Below are positions 1 through 9,744 of a stretch of 64,000 nucleotides of DNA, piece after piece. This DNA is from Viola odorata (taxonomy: Eukaryota > Streptophyta > Magnoliopsida > Malpighiales > Violaceae): positions 56,708,192 through 56,772,191 of the forward strand of contig OY829545.1 in NCBI GenBank assembly GCA_963691705.1. Reading direction: 5' to 3'. The notes below the pieces were generated by a model, which saw only the letters and a program-made list of their open reading frames with translations, searched no databases and was not told the origin of the DNA. Position 1 is the stretch's first letter. Each line of letters opens with the position of its first letter. Made by a program: the position numbers and the translations under genes.

Positions 1-115
1 CGGAACGCTCAGAAAGAAACAATAAGTAAGTGATGAAAAGCGAAAAGGAAGTAAAACCATCATTCATTATTATGAGAAAGGCCATACGGCATCTACAAAA
101 AGAAGGAGTAAGGCC

Positions 116-574
116 CTACTCATCACTGTCGGACCAAGTAACGCCGTAGCAATAGACTACGTCCCCTTCGTTATCGCCACCCCAGAATGGTGAATCCACA
201 ATAGCAGGGGGAGAAGACTCACCGACCCCCTTTCCAGCGGCAGAAGTCAACTTGGGTAACTCCTCCTTAACGCCTAGCGATACTGCCCCGGCGGCCGAGC
301 AAGCAGAGGGAGCCCACGGAGGTGATTCCTGCGGGGGGGGAGACGGTTTTTTCTCCCCCCTAGCCAGAAAAGCCAGAGAATCGAAAAATGACTTAGAGGC
401 CTGGGCAGCCTCCTTCCTTCTTCGTTCAACTTCCTTCCTCCGCCTCTTGCGACATCACCGGCGGACAACCGGCCTCCAAGGAGGCGATGGGGGAGGATTA
501 TCTGTGTCAGGGGTGGTCGGAGGAGTTGGCGGTGAATTCCCCGAAGCCGTACCTAGCAAATAAGAATCAGCCAT
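116..574 (-). pseudogene. Antisense small ORF S1 of T1 (153 codons, one in-frame stop)
   Basis: Reading the minus strand from ATG at 574 to TAG at 116 gives 153 codons, interrupted by TGA at 455-457 (codon 40), probably a CGA to TGA change. The product is proline-rich near the N-terminus (PPTPPTTPDTD), then PPWRP, a basic stretch, a segment SKSFFDSLAF, and an acidic end VTWSDSDE. The T2 copy (49791-50243) has the same order: PTPPTSPDSDD, PPWRP, ESFFAGF, DADWADED. I know no family for it. A TATA-like TATTTAA lies at 651-657, about 77 bases upstream, at a spacing close to that in T2. Conservation of length, order and ends between diverged elements argues that it is a real element gene. Confidence 0.65.
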
Positions 575-650
575 GAGACTTGCAGAGGACTTATAACGAA
601 GAAAAATGAAGGAGAAAGAAATGGATAAGAGTGAAGGAGGAAAAGCCTCA

Positions 651-657
651 TTAAATA
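651..657 (-). promoter_or_regulatory. TATA-like box upstream of antisense ORF S1 (T1)
   Basis: On the minus strand the sequence reads GGCTATTTAA about 77 bases before the S1 start at 574. The equivalent place in T2 (50311-50317) reads AGCTATTTAA about 68 bases before its S1 start. Function is inferred from this conservation. Confidence 0.45.
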
Positions 658-1046
658 GCCGGGAAAAGAAGAAAAGAGACTCTTCGATCCTCCAACCCGA
701 CTCTTGAAGATTGGCACATATACAGTCTGGAATGCAAATATAGATTTGCAGTCACGCCTGTTGAAATCTCGCGCAATTCAAGAATAATTATAATCTCGGT
801 CAATCAGTTGTTATAATGAGGACGGCGCGGAGTTAAGGCAGAACGATCGGCAGAAAAACCGCCCAATAGCAAGACTGTTTTCAGTTGGGCTAAGAATATC
901 CTCTTGGAAAACGACAAAGAGCGCAGTAAAGAAGAAGAACAGTTGCGAAAGGGAATGAGGAAAATACTTTATTACGGCCTAGTGACCGGAAGATACATTG
1001 ACAAGATAAGGGGAAAAGAGAAAAGGCCCAAAGGGAGCCATCACTA

Positions 1047-1424
1047 TCAGGCGTCAGAGCCAGCATCCTCGGGCACCTCAGGAAGGTCCCTCAAGGAATC
1101 CATGACCAGGATAAGATCATGGGAAGTAGCTCTCATCCCCTTCAGGCAGCACCCCAACATGTCCTTACGCTGCTGCAGCATGGCAATCACCACCTGAATC
1201 CGAGCGATGGAGGCGGACAGCTTTGATACGCTCTCCAAAGGACTGAAGTCCTCCAGGGAAATGGCCCCTAGCCGGGAATAAAGCGGAGTCAGCATCCCTT
1301 GCAGCTCCAGAATATCCTCAGAAGTCTTGACCAGTATGTTCTCCAGGAAACCGACGTCGCCGTCATTGAGGTTCCTGAGTGAGTGACCCTTGGAGAGAAG
1401 AAAATTCTTAGTCAAATTATCCAT
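1047..1424 (-). CDS. Antisense small ORF S2 of T1 (125 aa, intact)
   Basis: An open frame of 125 residues runs on the minus strand, opposite to the retroelement. It starts MDNLTKNFLLSKG, contains EDFSPLES in the middle and QQRKDMLGCCLKGMRA further on, and ends in an acidic tail. The T2 copy (50732-51115) aligns along its full length but has two stops. I do not recognise a domain; the sequence looks largely helical, with no signal peptide or membrane segment. A canonical TATAAAT lies about 50 bases upstream (1474-1480), so the ORF probably has its own promoter facing away from the 3' LTR. It could be a non-enzymatic accessory protein or a regulatory antisense transcript; the sequence does not decide. 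Confidence 0.6.
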   Translation of the reverse strand: MDNLTKNFLLSKGHSLRNLNDGDVGFLENILVKTSEDILELQGMLTPLYSRLGAISLEDFSPLESVSKLSASIARIQVVIAMLQQRKDMLGCCLKGMRATSHDLILVMDSLRDLPEVPEDAGSDA

Positions 1425-1473
1425 GATGCTAGCTGATAAAGATGAGGAGAACGTGGGTGGAGAAAGCTCTCCG

Positions 1474-1480
1474 ATTTATA
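1474..1480 (-). promoter_or_regulatory. TATA box of antisense ORF S2 (T1)
   Basis: Minus strand reads GCCTATAAATC, about 50 bases before the S2 start at 1424. The same TATAAAT lies about 62 bases before the S2 start in T2 (51177-51183). Confidence 0.55.
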
Positions 1481-2396
1481 GGCTCCAGTGAAGAGAGGCC
1501 TTGGGAAAAGAGACTGAGGTCCTCAAAAGACGAGCCGCCCCGATAACCTCGAGGATTGATAAGCGTAAACGAAAGGGACGGGTGACGTTCATGATACAGA
1601 TACCGAAAGGAGTACAAGGCAGAATCTGAAAAACGTTGAGAGGCACGATATCACTGGTAGCCCTAACGCTAAAACCATAAGGTTACCGGTATCCACAGTG
1701 TAAGGCCGCGTTGATGTCGCCGGTGGCCCGGGATGCGTAAAACCGCGATGACATCACAGGCGTCTGGTGGTATGAAGCCGCGATAACCATAAGGTAGCTG
1801 ATGGTATAAAGCCACGCTGATACTTGCTGTTTTCTCGAGCGTAAAAGAAAAAGTGGGCACGTGTGACCTCGAACCTCTGTAAGTATAAAGTTTGCTAACT
1901 TCTATATATGTTTCTATCTCCTCTGTGCCTTTGCAGAACACGTGGAAGAACGATAGACCCAAAATATATGCCAGCCCATGGTGCGGCCTGGCTGAATATA
2001 CGCGACGATATCGCAAGCGACCTATCGACGGTCCTTCTATGACTCGAACGAAGCTGAGACTTCATAAGTCCTATTGAAAGGCCAAATGGGCCAGTATCGC
2101 TGAATAAAAGTGATGCCTTCAGAATCACGAGCGCCCCAACGGCCTCCTAGTAGAATTCTTAACGTCCCGAGGAGACGGGTCTTTTTGACAAGAAACAAGG
2201 ACGAACTTGACCGGATTAGTGGAAAGTTGTGGATCTAAACCCTCGTTCCGCATTAGGATTGATCAGCCTTTGAACGATAAAGAAAGCCCAAGCCCTCTGT
2301 GGAAATATCGCCTCATGACAGAGCAAAACCCTATCTAAAGATGTCAGACATGGATAGCCCTTGGTGAACACTCGGGCTAGTTTTCAGTTGGGCTTA

Positions 2397-2933
2397 TGAT
2401 AACAATTGGAATGCTCCTGACGGCAATATTGTAGCCACGGCATCTATCCTGGACGAGTTCCTATACGCTTCCCTGAAAAGCCAACCTATCGCCCGGGCCG
2501 GCGGAAGTTTCCTAGGATGGTCGACTCCAGCGGGGGGGGATCTCATGCATCTTTACGCGCACGGCGTCATCCCATCCTAGAGGAACTAAGAGGATGTCGC
2601 TCCTGATAGGCCTTATGTGATTATCGCCCGCGATGGCTCACCCATTATCGCTGGAGGCGATATCTTCGGACGATGCTTATCGCTGCACCCTTATCGCTGT
2701 CAGGTATCGCCAACTTCGGCCTATAAATACCCCCATCTTTCCAAACAGAAGGTAAGATCGAGATCATCTTGGAGAACCTCTACCATTCTAAAAACTCGAA
2801 CTGACTTAAGCATCGGAGTGTCTACGTCGGAGTCCCCCTCCGGCGCTTTGCAGGTATCTCTGACGCCGATCGCTTCCCCTCCGACTAGCTGCAGCAGCCG
2901 TTTTCCGACAAGAAGAGATCTCGGATCTTATCA
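2397..2933 (+). repeat. 3' LTR of T1
   Basis: The LTR starts TGATAACAATT after CAGTTGGGCTTA and ends GGATCTTATCA, so it has TG..CA ends inside a short inverted repeat TGATAA/TTATCA, as in T2. The end segment around 2810-2870 shares TTAAGCATCGGAGTGT and CCCCCTCCGGCG with the T2 LTR. It is about 537 bp; no 5' partner is in the window. Confidence 0.75.
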
Positions 2934-2938
2934 CCAAT
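2934..2938. repeat. Target-site duplication (right copy) of T1, CCAAT
   Basis: The five bases after the T1 LTR are CCAAT. Uninterrupted array units have AATCCAATTATAA at the same place (about 13461 and 16948), so T1 inserted into a unit of the tandem array. The left copy lies outside the window. Confidence 0.6.
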
Positions 2939-3232
2939 TATAAAGCATCATAAAATACCATATTCGATAAGTATATTGGGTGCGACGCAAGACTTTAAAC
3001 TATTAATTATATATAATATTTGGTATTTCAATTTAGGGCATGATTTTATAGGCTACAACTAATTAAACCAAATTAGTAGTATATGCCAATGACGAAGAAA
3101 TTTGAGAAACAAATTAGATATGAAAAAGGCAAACATGTGGGCGCACATGTATAAGTGTAGTTTTTTTTTTTGCAATTGAGGGGTGGGGTGCTCAGACTAA
3201 GCTATGGCCCTTTTTCATTGGTGGGATTACTA

Positions 3233-3460
3233 AAAGCTAATTAAGATACTGAGCTAAAAACATATAATTAAAGATATAGTACTAGTATATTTTAAAAATT
3301 ATTGAAATAATCAAACTTTGTACATTAAAATATTAACATAGTAAGCTAATTAAGATACTGAGCTAATGACATATAATTAAAGATATAATACTAGTATATT
3401 TTTAAAATTATTGAAATAATCAAGCTTTGTACATTAAAATATTAATATAGTGTATTATTG
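3233..3460 (+). repeat. ~117-bp direct subrepeat pair inside array unit 1
   Basis: Two copies beginning AGCTAATTAAGATACTGAGC (about 3233 and 3350) carry the same run through TTTGTACATTAAAATATTAA. The pair recurs in units 2-4 (near 12016, 13764 and 15512), while unit 5 (17248) has one copy, so the subrepeat number changes within the array. Confidence 0.8.
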
Positions 3461-3540
3461 ATTAAATACTTCGACTCAGTTTATTTTTGGCACAACCCAC
3501 AATTTCAATAACACACTATATTAATATTTTAATGTAATTA
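3429..3540. repeat. Inverted repeat (~31-bp arms) in every array unit
   Basis: The arm ACATTAAAATATTAATATAG with its extension GTGTATTATTGA is met about 60 bases later by its reverse complement (TCAATAACACACTATATTAA and onward). It recurs in units 2-5, for example near 12216-12330 and 13961-14075. It resembles the paired ends of a small MITE or a hairpin; no flanking duplication is clear. Confidence 0.65.
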
Positions 3541-3695
3541 TCACATGCTTCCAAATCTAAATATTTTTAGATATCACATGCTTCCAAACCTAAATAAATC
3601 AACCACATGTGTCATGAATAGCTAAAAAAAATAGAAGGAATTTAAAAAAATAAAGTGACGAAAAATACCATGTGGAGGGAGCGCAGTTTTAAGTG

Positions 3696-4210
3696 TTAAG
3701 TGAGGGTCCGTACTCGGCCTATTGCTGGAACATAAACCCACCGCGCATCATTGTGTCCCCCTAGCGCATAAAGAAGAAACTCATTGACTTCTTCTCTTTT
3801 GCTCTCTTGAATCAAGCAAAAAGATGGCTGGTCTCCTTGAAATATTTGCTTAATAAAGCGCCTTTTCCTGATGGACAAAAGACCCCTACAATTCCACAAA
3901 AAAACCTGAACCATTGGATCACTGCTGAACTCGCTACTACCACATCCTATCGCCGGACATTGTCCAATTCTACTCCAAACCTCTCTCGGTCGAAGATGCG
4001 GAGTGCATCTTCGTTCACCTGGTCTGTGATTGACAGAATACGCCCAATTTCCCAAGTATCAGTCTCCACTATAATGGCCTCTCTAAGTCTGTTCATGTCT
4101 GCGATTTCGTTATGCTCCGCCCGAAATACTGCCAATTTGGAATGCACCGAAGTGCTAGTTGTTTGCAGACTGCCCGTATTGGTCATTAAAAATATGTTCT
4201 TGTTAAACAT
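3696..4210 (-). pseudogene. LINE ORF2-like fragment in array unit 1
   Basis: The minus strand encodes two overlapping open pieces. One has VQVFLWNCRGLL, then RKRRFIKQIF, and then FCLIQESKR about 30 residues later. The spacing of WNCRG and (L/I)QE(S/T)K recalls the beginning of the apurinic endonuclease domain of plant L1-type LINE ORF2, where the glutamate of QE is catalytic. The piece upstream in translation, in another frame, ends RIFDRERFGVELDNVRR and I do not recognise it. Nothing like a reverse transcriptase follows. The same segment occurs in all units, so it was part of the unit before amplification. The frame break means a damaged relic. Confidence 0.45.
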
Positions 4211-4397
4211 TTTTCTACATCATCAATTGACTACAACTTTTTATTTACTCTTTCCCCATTAAATTATCATATCATCCTTGACTACAACCAAACCAGTGAC
4301 TGTTGACTAGAGTGTGTTTTCATCTTTTCTGATTTCAGTTTTGACCATTGACCCTATCAAAACACCAACCACAGAAAAATAATCTTGCGTTGCTCCA

Positions 4398-6147
4398 TGA
4401 TAACGCGCTTGTCGAGGGCACGATCAAACAAATTATTACAACTTATCACATGCAACAAAATAGATTGAAGACAGTGGCAAGAGGATCGATCCACAGAGAT
4501 TGGTGAAGACTTACACTAGACAAGGCCAGATTATAAAATAAAACAATAAAAGAAACAAAACAGAATTCAAGGTCTTGAATGGATTCAAGGTCTTGAATGT
4601 ATTCGGGGGACAAAGACACAAAAAGTAACAATCAGGGGGGGTTTTACTTGACCAAATGAGTTGGTCAAGAGAGATTTGGAGCTAACAAGTGTATCTAAGA
4701 AAGCAAGGTTCGGGGTCCCGAATGTCACGTTCGGGGTCCCGAATGGTAAAAAAGAACCAAGCAGTAAATCAGGTCAAGAACGATAAAACAGAAGGTAATA
4801 ACCACAAATAATAAGATGAAGAAGGATTCTTAGCAAAGGCATTCTTGGGTTGCATTCGGGACCAGATCGTCATCAGCTCAAGGGTATTCTATTCAAGACG
4901 TCATAGAAATGACATGGGGACCAGATTCCTCGGATATCCCCTACTTTTCTCTTAAGAGAAACTACCCCCTGTTTCCACATATGAGGTAGTCTTGACGGTT
5001 TGCCATCCCTCCAGGCACGAATGCAGGAGGGCCATACTCAAACTGCCCATGAAGCTAAGAAAAGACAGATCTAGAGCTAAAAGTCCCTCAGTTTGTCAGG
5101 CTCGTGACCTCGCTCTAATCAACTACCCACCCTATCTATTCGAGACCACTTCAGCGCAGTCAAGACTAAACAGATGCCTACTTGTTCCATGCAATTTTCC
5201 TTCCGTATTCATCACATAAATGGCAGCATTTACACAAGATAATAATCAGTTGATCAGACTTCAAATTAAATCATGCAAAGATGTAATTAAAACGATGAAT
5301 AATTGAATATGGCATCAAGAATGTATTAAGCACATTAAGGCCTCGAATCTGCCCTTGCAACCCTTGAATCAGCCTTGCTAAGAACTAAAGATTTAGCTAC
5401 TCATGCTTGGAAATGGACGATTAATAATTAAAGAAAGCATAACAAAATAAATAAATAGATTAAGGGAAGAAAACTTGTTACTAAAAATCCGTTTGAAGCC
5501 CGGCGGCAAGGTTGAAGGTGCTAACAAGAACTAGAGAGAGAAACTAGAGAGAAGTCTAAGAAAACTAAAACTACATGATCATGGATAATCCAAGATATCC
5601 TAAACTACTCTTAGATGCCCTTTATATAGTAGAGCTCTAAGCATAAAATATCTTCAGCCTAAAACTAGGGACAAAATGCATTAATTGAAAGCCTAAGAAA
5701 GTGGATCCATGCTCCTTAAAGCACAAAGCTGAAAAAACATAAAACTGTCTGATTTTTCCAGCTTTGGGCAGGTCTGGACTGGGCTCAAGGGCTGACTTGG
5801 TCAGAGCAGTAGGTATTTGGTGGTCAGTGCAGACTGCAGGAACAGTGTCAGAGGAGGCACATGGAAGCTCTGGCGAGATGACACGTGGAAATGTCATTCT
5901 TCGTCCTTCGGGGTCCCGAATGGTGAATCCGATTCGGGACCTTGAACGCTGGTTCGGACTCGGGACCTCGACTCTGGGTCTTGAAGCTCAAAACTACACA
6001 AAATGCCCCAAAAATGCATCTTTTCGCATAAACTCCCATTTTAGGCCTAAATCTGCAAAAGTAATGAAAACAAGGGTAAATTAGCAGAATCATGCTTTAA
6101 ATGGGTGAGAAAATGGGGAGAAAATCATGCATAAAAACATGCTATCA
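4398..6147 (-). repeat. 3' LTR (element sense) of the LARD-like element
   Basis: This ~1750-bp LTR matches 9745-11428. It differs by indels such as an 18-bp tandem duplication (ATTCAAGGTCTTGAATGG at about 4563) and extra bases near 4430 and 5060-5100. Open frames inside it are not genes. Confidence 0.9.
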
Positions 6148-6837
6148 AATAATCCCCACACTGCCCAATGCTCGCCCTCGAGCATTCACAAAATTTAAAA
6201 CAGTCCCAAAACAGAACAGACACTCCAAACCATAGCACAGAGAATAAGCATGCTTGTTAAGATTCGGGACCTCGAATGAAAACCGACTTCGCCTAGATAC
6301 ACCTGCATCAAATCAGAAGGATAACGACCCTTGAGAAGAGACTTTTCCACATCAGCCTATTCACCAGCAGTCCTCACATGGATCGGTGTTTGCACTCACG
6401 CTCGTGAACAAGGTTAGGTGTTTAAACACTCAAGTATGCAAGAAACGTAGCACAAAACCAAGTTTGCAAGTCAATCCGAGTATATTAGACACATGCATAG
6501 GCAATCTAGCAATCAAAAGACTTCGCATCGAGGGCAAGAAGGGGAAGCAAAGAAAATAAATGGCAAGAGGAAATGGAAGAAGCATAATGAGAAGAAAAAG
6601 TGGAGAAGAGGGATAGTAAGGAAGTGAAATGAGAAGGTGGTGAAACCAACTCAAACCTGGAACGCTCCCTTGGCAGAAGGAATCAAGATGGTGAGACAAT
6701 GTTGCAGAGGGCGAAAGCTAGACTAGGCTTTTCTTCTTCGAGGGGGGGTCCTTGCCTTCATTCGGGACCTAGGCTCGGGACCTTGAATGGATGCTGGCTG
6801 CTGATTTTCCTCTTCTTGGCTTTCAAGGTTTGGTCTT

Positions 6838-6885
6838 GCTCTTTTCTCTCTCTCTTTTATTTATATTTCTTTTTTTTTTCTTTTT

Positions 6886-6916
<31 letters not shown>

Positions 6917-6925
6917 TCTTTTTGG
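6838..6925 (+). repeat. Pyrimidine (T/C) tract
   Basis: About 85 bases are almost entirely T with single C, inside the LARD-like element. It makes spurious F/L-rich reading frames. A similar T-rich tract with GATTTTTTT units lies at 8018-8072. Confidence 0.8.
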
Positions 6926-8104
6926 AGAGAGAAAGAGAGATCTGAATTGAGGATCGAGACCTTGTTCTTCGGGGGCTTGATATTCTGATTTCACTTCCCC
7001 ACACTTGTGTTTTGCTGTGGGTGGGAAGTGATTTTTCGTTCTGGTCTGCCCTTAAATTCAGCTTTGGGGTCTCGAATTTGCGTCAGCATTCAGGGTCTTG
7101 AATTTTTACGGGATCCCCACACTTTGCCTTTGCTGCTTCATTTGTCTAGTCTAGCCCTCGATAGTGCTCCCAACAACATTGCTCACCTGCCAAGAGAAAG
7201 ATCAAAGAAAATTCAAGTGGTCAGAATGGAAGGTCAAGAAGGGAGTCAGGGTCAAGAAGGGAGAACAGAAAAAAATGAGAGAGAACAATTAGATGCGAGG
7301 ACTTAATCTTTTTGCTGCTCTCCTATGTCTAAATGTGTCTATACCCATAGATATCATGCAAGCCCAGCCAGTACCTAGCCATGCATTTATCACTCGAACA
7401 ATAAATATAGGCATGAAGGCTCAAATGCTCACAAGGTGCTGATTCGTGACTACTGGTGTCTAGGTCTTGAAGCAGATATAAGGCATAATAGGCAAAGAAT
7501 ATCACATTCGGGACCTTGACTATAGACAACATTTTTATTCTATGTGCGCAAGTCAGGTGTGTGTCCATCATTGGGGTGTTTTCAAAAACTAGGCAGCAAA
7601 TAAAGATAAAAATCCGAAAAAACATTCGGGACCTTGAAACATGCAGTCAAGCAAAGTAAACAAATAAGGCAGATAAAACCCTCCCCACACTTAGGCAACA
7701 CATTGTCCTCAATGTGAAGAAGGAGACAAAAAGATAGCAGTTCAAACTAAAGCATAAAGGGAAATTATTTAACGTAAAATAAAAGATAAGCCCATGCTGG
7801 GGCAAAGGGATAGATTGTTCGGGGTCTCGAATTGAGGATGGGGGAAGATTGCGCCAGTGTTGGCTTCGGGGTCCCGAATCAGAAACAGGTGTCGGGGTCT
7901 CGAATCAGAAACAGGTGTCGGGGTCTCGAATGACGGATTCCACATGGCGCGCTAGGAGAGGTTCCTGAAAAAGCTGATACCCGACACCTGTACAAATCAG
8001 AGAAAAAAAGTGAGAATTTTTTTTTTTTTAATTTTTTTGATTTTTTTGATTTTTTTTTTTTTGATTTTTTTTTGAATTTGAATTTGGAAAAAAAAAGGGG
8101 GGGA

Positions 8105-8335
8105 AAGAAGGCAAGACAAAAGGAATTAATGGGGTTTGAAAAAGGAGGGGACAAGAGAATTAAATGAGGAGAGAAGGAGACAAAAGTAATTAAAGCTACC
8201 ATAGGGAACATAAAAAGCTAAATTAAATGGGGAATTAATAGGGTTTGAAAAAGGAGGGGACAAGGGAATTAAATGAGGAGGGAAGGAGACAAAGCTAATT
8301 AAAACTACATAGGGAACATAAGAAGTGTGCATAAA
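8105..8335 (+). repeat. Direct duplication of ~115 bp in the LARD-like element
   Basis: AATTAATGGGGTTTGAAAAA and the following GGAGGGGACAAGAGAATTAA recur at about 8124 and 8231 with few differences, each followed by AGGAGACAAA and a TAGGGAACATA segment. Confidence 0.7.
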
Positions 8336-8465
8336 AAAGCTAAGTTTGACTTGGAATTGAAAATTTTAAAAATTAAAAGGAAAGAAGTAAGAAGGTTAGG
8401 AATCCGTGGGATTTCCCCACACTTGGCCTTGATTATAGTCGGGGCCTCGACTCTTCAAGTTTCCT

Positions 8466-9662
8466 TCAACCAATTCTACTAAAGGCTTTCCATCCTCTTA
8501 GTTTGATGTGAATTATCGCATGGAGTGGATGGTCTTGTAGCAAAGCATCTTGTATGCGGCCATGACATGGGTCAAATGTTAATTTGGGCTCCTGAAAAAT
8601 TAAGAGGAAAAAATTGTTATGAGTGGAAGGTGATTCAAGAAAAGGATCAATATAATCAAAAAGTTTCAAAATCTCCCTTTCACCCATAACGACTTTAGAT
8701 CGAGGGCATGACGAAAAGCTCAAGTCCTCAATTTTCTCCTCCTCAATCTCACTTAAATCCTCATTCTCAGTCTCCCTTGAATCCTCATTCACAATCTCTC
8801 CCGGCTGAAAAATGGTTTCTGCCCTCGATTCTGCTTCGAGGCCTTGAAGCTCGTCACTATTGCTCGACTTCGGGACCTCGATGTCTGTGTAGTCCATATT
8901 GGCTCTTGACTCCAAAAGAGAGCATCCTGAATCCTCCAATTTTAGCTCATCCATAGGCATGAAAAGGTCCTCTATCCCATAAGACTCATCATCTTGGTCA
9001 TGACGCTCATATGGTAACTCCCATAGGGTGGTGGTGGAGAAACTCTCCTCTTCACTTGAATAGTCGTCACTATCTAAGTGCTGGGAATGTTGTTCTATAT
9101 GAGTGATAGGGTGATCCATCGTCTGATTGGGCAAGAGAGCTAAAAAATTTGGTTCGGGGGCTGGAACTTCTTCGGGGTCCCGAGGATCTGGGATATGTTC
9201 GGGAGCTGCAGAAGTGGCAGCGTCGGGGTCTTGAATCTGGGAGAGGCACGCGGAGTCTTCTTCAATGTCCTCTTGACGCCACTGCTCCTTAAGCTCCTGC
9301 ATTTCCAAAGTTAGCTCTTTTAATTGATTTTCCATGTTAATCAACCTCACATCATTTGATTCGGGAGCTGGGGCAGCGTCGAGGTCATGATGAGCGGGCA
9401 GGGATGTGAAGTTTTCTTCAAGATACTCTTGGTGCCTCTGCTCCCGAAGGGTCTCTTTAAATTGATTAACCATGCCAATTAATGCAGCCAGATTTCCTTG
9501 GGATAACCCTGTGCCTTGAGGAGGTTGTGGAGGCTGAAAATATTGATATCCAGGTCTAGAATGCACTCCATAGCTGAAATTTCCTTGATTCCAGCACGGG
9601 GGGTTGGGAGTAAAATGCCGAGGAAAAGAGGGTGAATGAGAATAAGGATTAAAATAAGACAT
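8466..9662 (-). CDS. 398-aa ORF of the LARD-like element, gag-like position, unrecognised
   Basis: The single long frame of the element starts 83 bases inside the 5' LTR, where gag would lie. The N-terminal ~50 residues are rich in Y, F, P and Q (MSYFNPYSHSPSF, then PPQPPQGTG). Residues about 60-150 form a coiled-coil-like Q/E/L-rich stretch (ENQLKELTLEMQELKEQW). The middle is very acidic, with many D, E and S. The C-terminus reads GREILKLFDYIDPF and ends LRGWKAFSRIG. I see no CCHC zinc knuckle or protease motif, so it is not a normal gag. The open frame across 1.2 kb in a non-autonomous element suggests selection until recently, or a young insertion. The element's repeated GGG(A/G)CC motif runs through the coding sequence. 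Confidence 0.6.
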   Translation of the reverse strand: MSYFNPYSHSPSFPRHFTPNPPCWNQGNFSYGVHSRPGYQYFQPPQPPQGTGLSQGNLAALIGMVNQFKETLREQRHQEYLEENFTSLPAHHDLDAAPAPESNDVRLINMENQLKELTLEMQELKEQWRQEDIEEDSACLSQIQDPDAATSAAPEHIPDPRDPEEVPAPEPNFLALLPNQTMDHPITHIEQHSQHLDSDDYSSEEESFSTTTLWELPYERHDQDDESYGIEDLFMPMDELKLEDSGCSLLESRANMDYTDIEVPKSSNSDELQGLEAESRAETIFQPGEIVNEDSRETENEDLSEIEEEKIEDLSFSSCPRSKVVMGEREILKLFDYIDPFLESPSTHNNFFLLIFQEPKLTFDPCHGRIQDALLQDHPLHAIIHIKLRGWKAFSRIG

Positions 9663-9723
9663 TACAGAAAGAAATAAAATAAAACAAAAATCTGGACTTG
9701 TCTAGGGCAAGACTTAACACCAA

Positions 9724-9741
9724 TCCCCGGCAATGGCGCCA
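9724..9741 (-). promoter_or_regulatory. Primer-binding site, tRNA-Asp type
   Basis: On the minus strand TGGCGCCATTGCCGGGGA follows the LTR after three bases. It is complementary, apart from one mismatch, to the 3' end of plant tRNA-Asp (from memory), a primer used by Athila-type gypsy elements. Confidence 0.75.
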
Positions 9742-9744
9742 TTT

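Larger units (their letters stand above)
1..2933 (+). mobile_element. T1: 3' portion of a Tat-like Ty3/gypsy LTR retrotransposon (cut by window edge)
   Basis: This GC-richer block holds the region between pol and the 3' LTR plus the 3' LTR of a gypsy element; gag-pol and the 5' LTR lie outside the window. Assignment rests on two antisense ORFs (116-574 and 1047-1424) that match, over their whole length, the two antisense ORFs next to the 3' LTR of the complete element T2 (49791-50243 and 50732-51115). A shared phrase TTTTCAGTTGGGCT (880 and 2381 here; about 50558 and 51299 in T2) and a shared LTR start and end support this. T1 belongs to a different subfamily, because its LTR is only locally similar to that of T2. 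The interval 1600-2390 has no convincing gene; it holds short repeats of an AACCATAAGGT-type motif (about 1672 and 1785). Confidence 0.8.

Noticed and set aside
1669..2128. Minus- and plus-strand frames of 60-115 residues in T1
   Set aside because: No counterpart in T2 and no domain; they lie in noncoding sequence between S2 and the 3' LTR.
5637..6093. Frames repeated at 10918-11374
   Set aside because: Both sets lie inside the two LTRs of the LARD-like element; repetition reflects LTR identity, not a gene family.
6699..6988. Phenylalanine-rich membrane-like frames
   Set aside because: They are translations of a T/C tract inside the LARD-like element, not a membrane protein.
9720..9741. tRNA-Asp-like 3' end
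   Set aside because: Only the last ~20 bases match, on the side of an LTR; it is the primer-binding site of the LARD-like element, not a tRNA gene.
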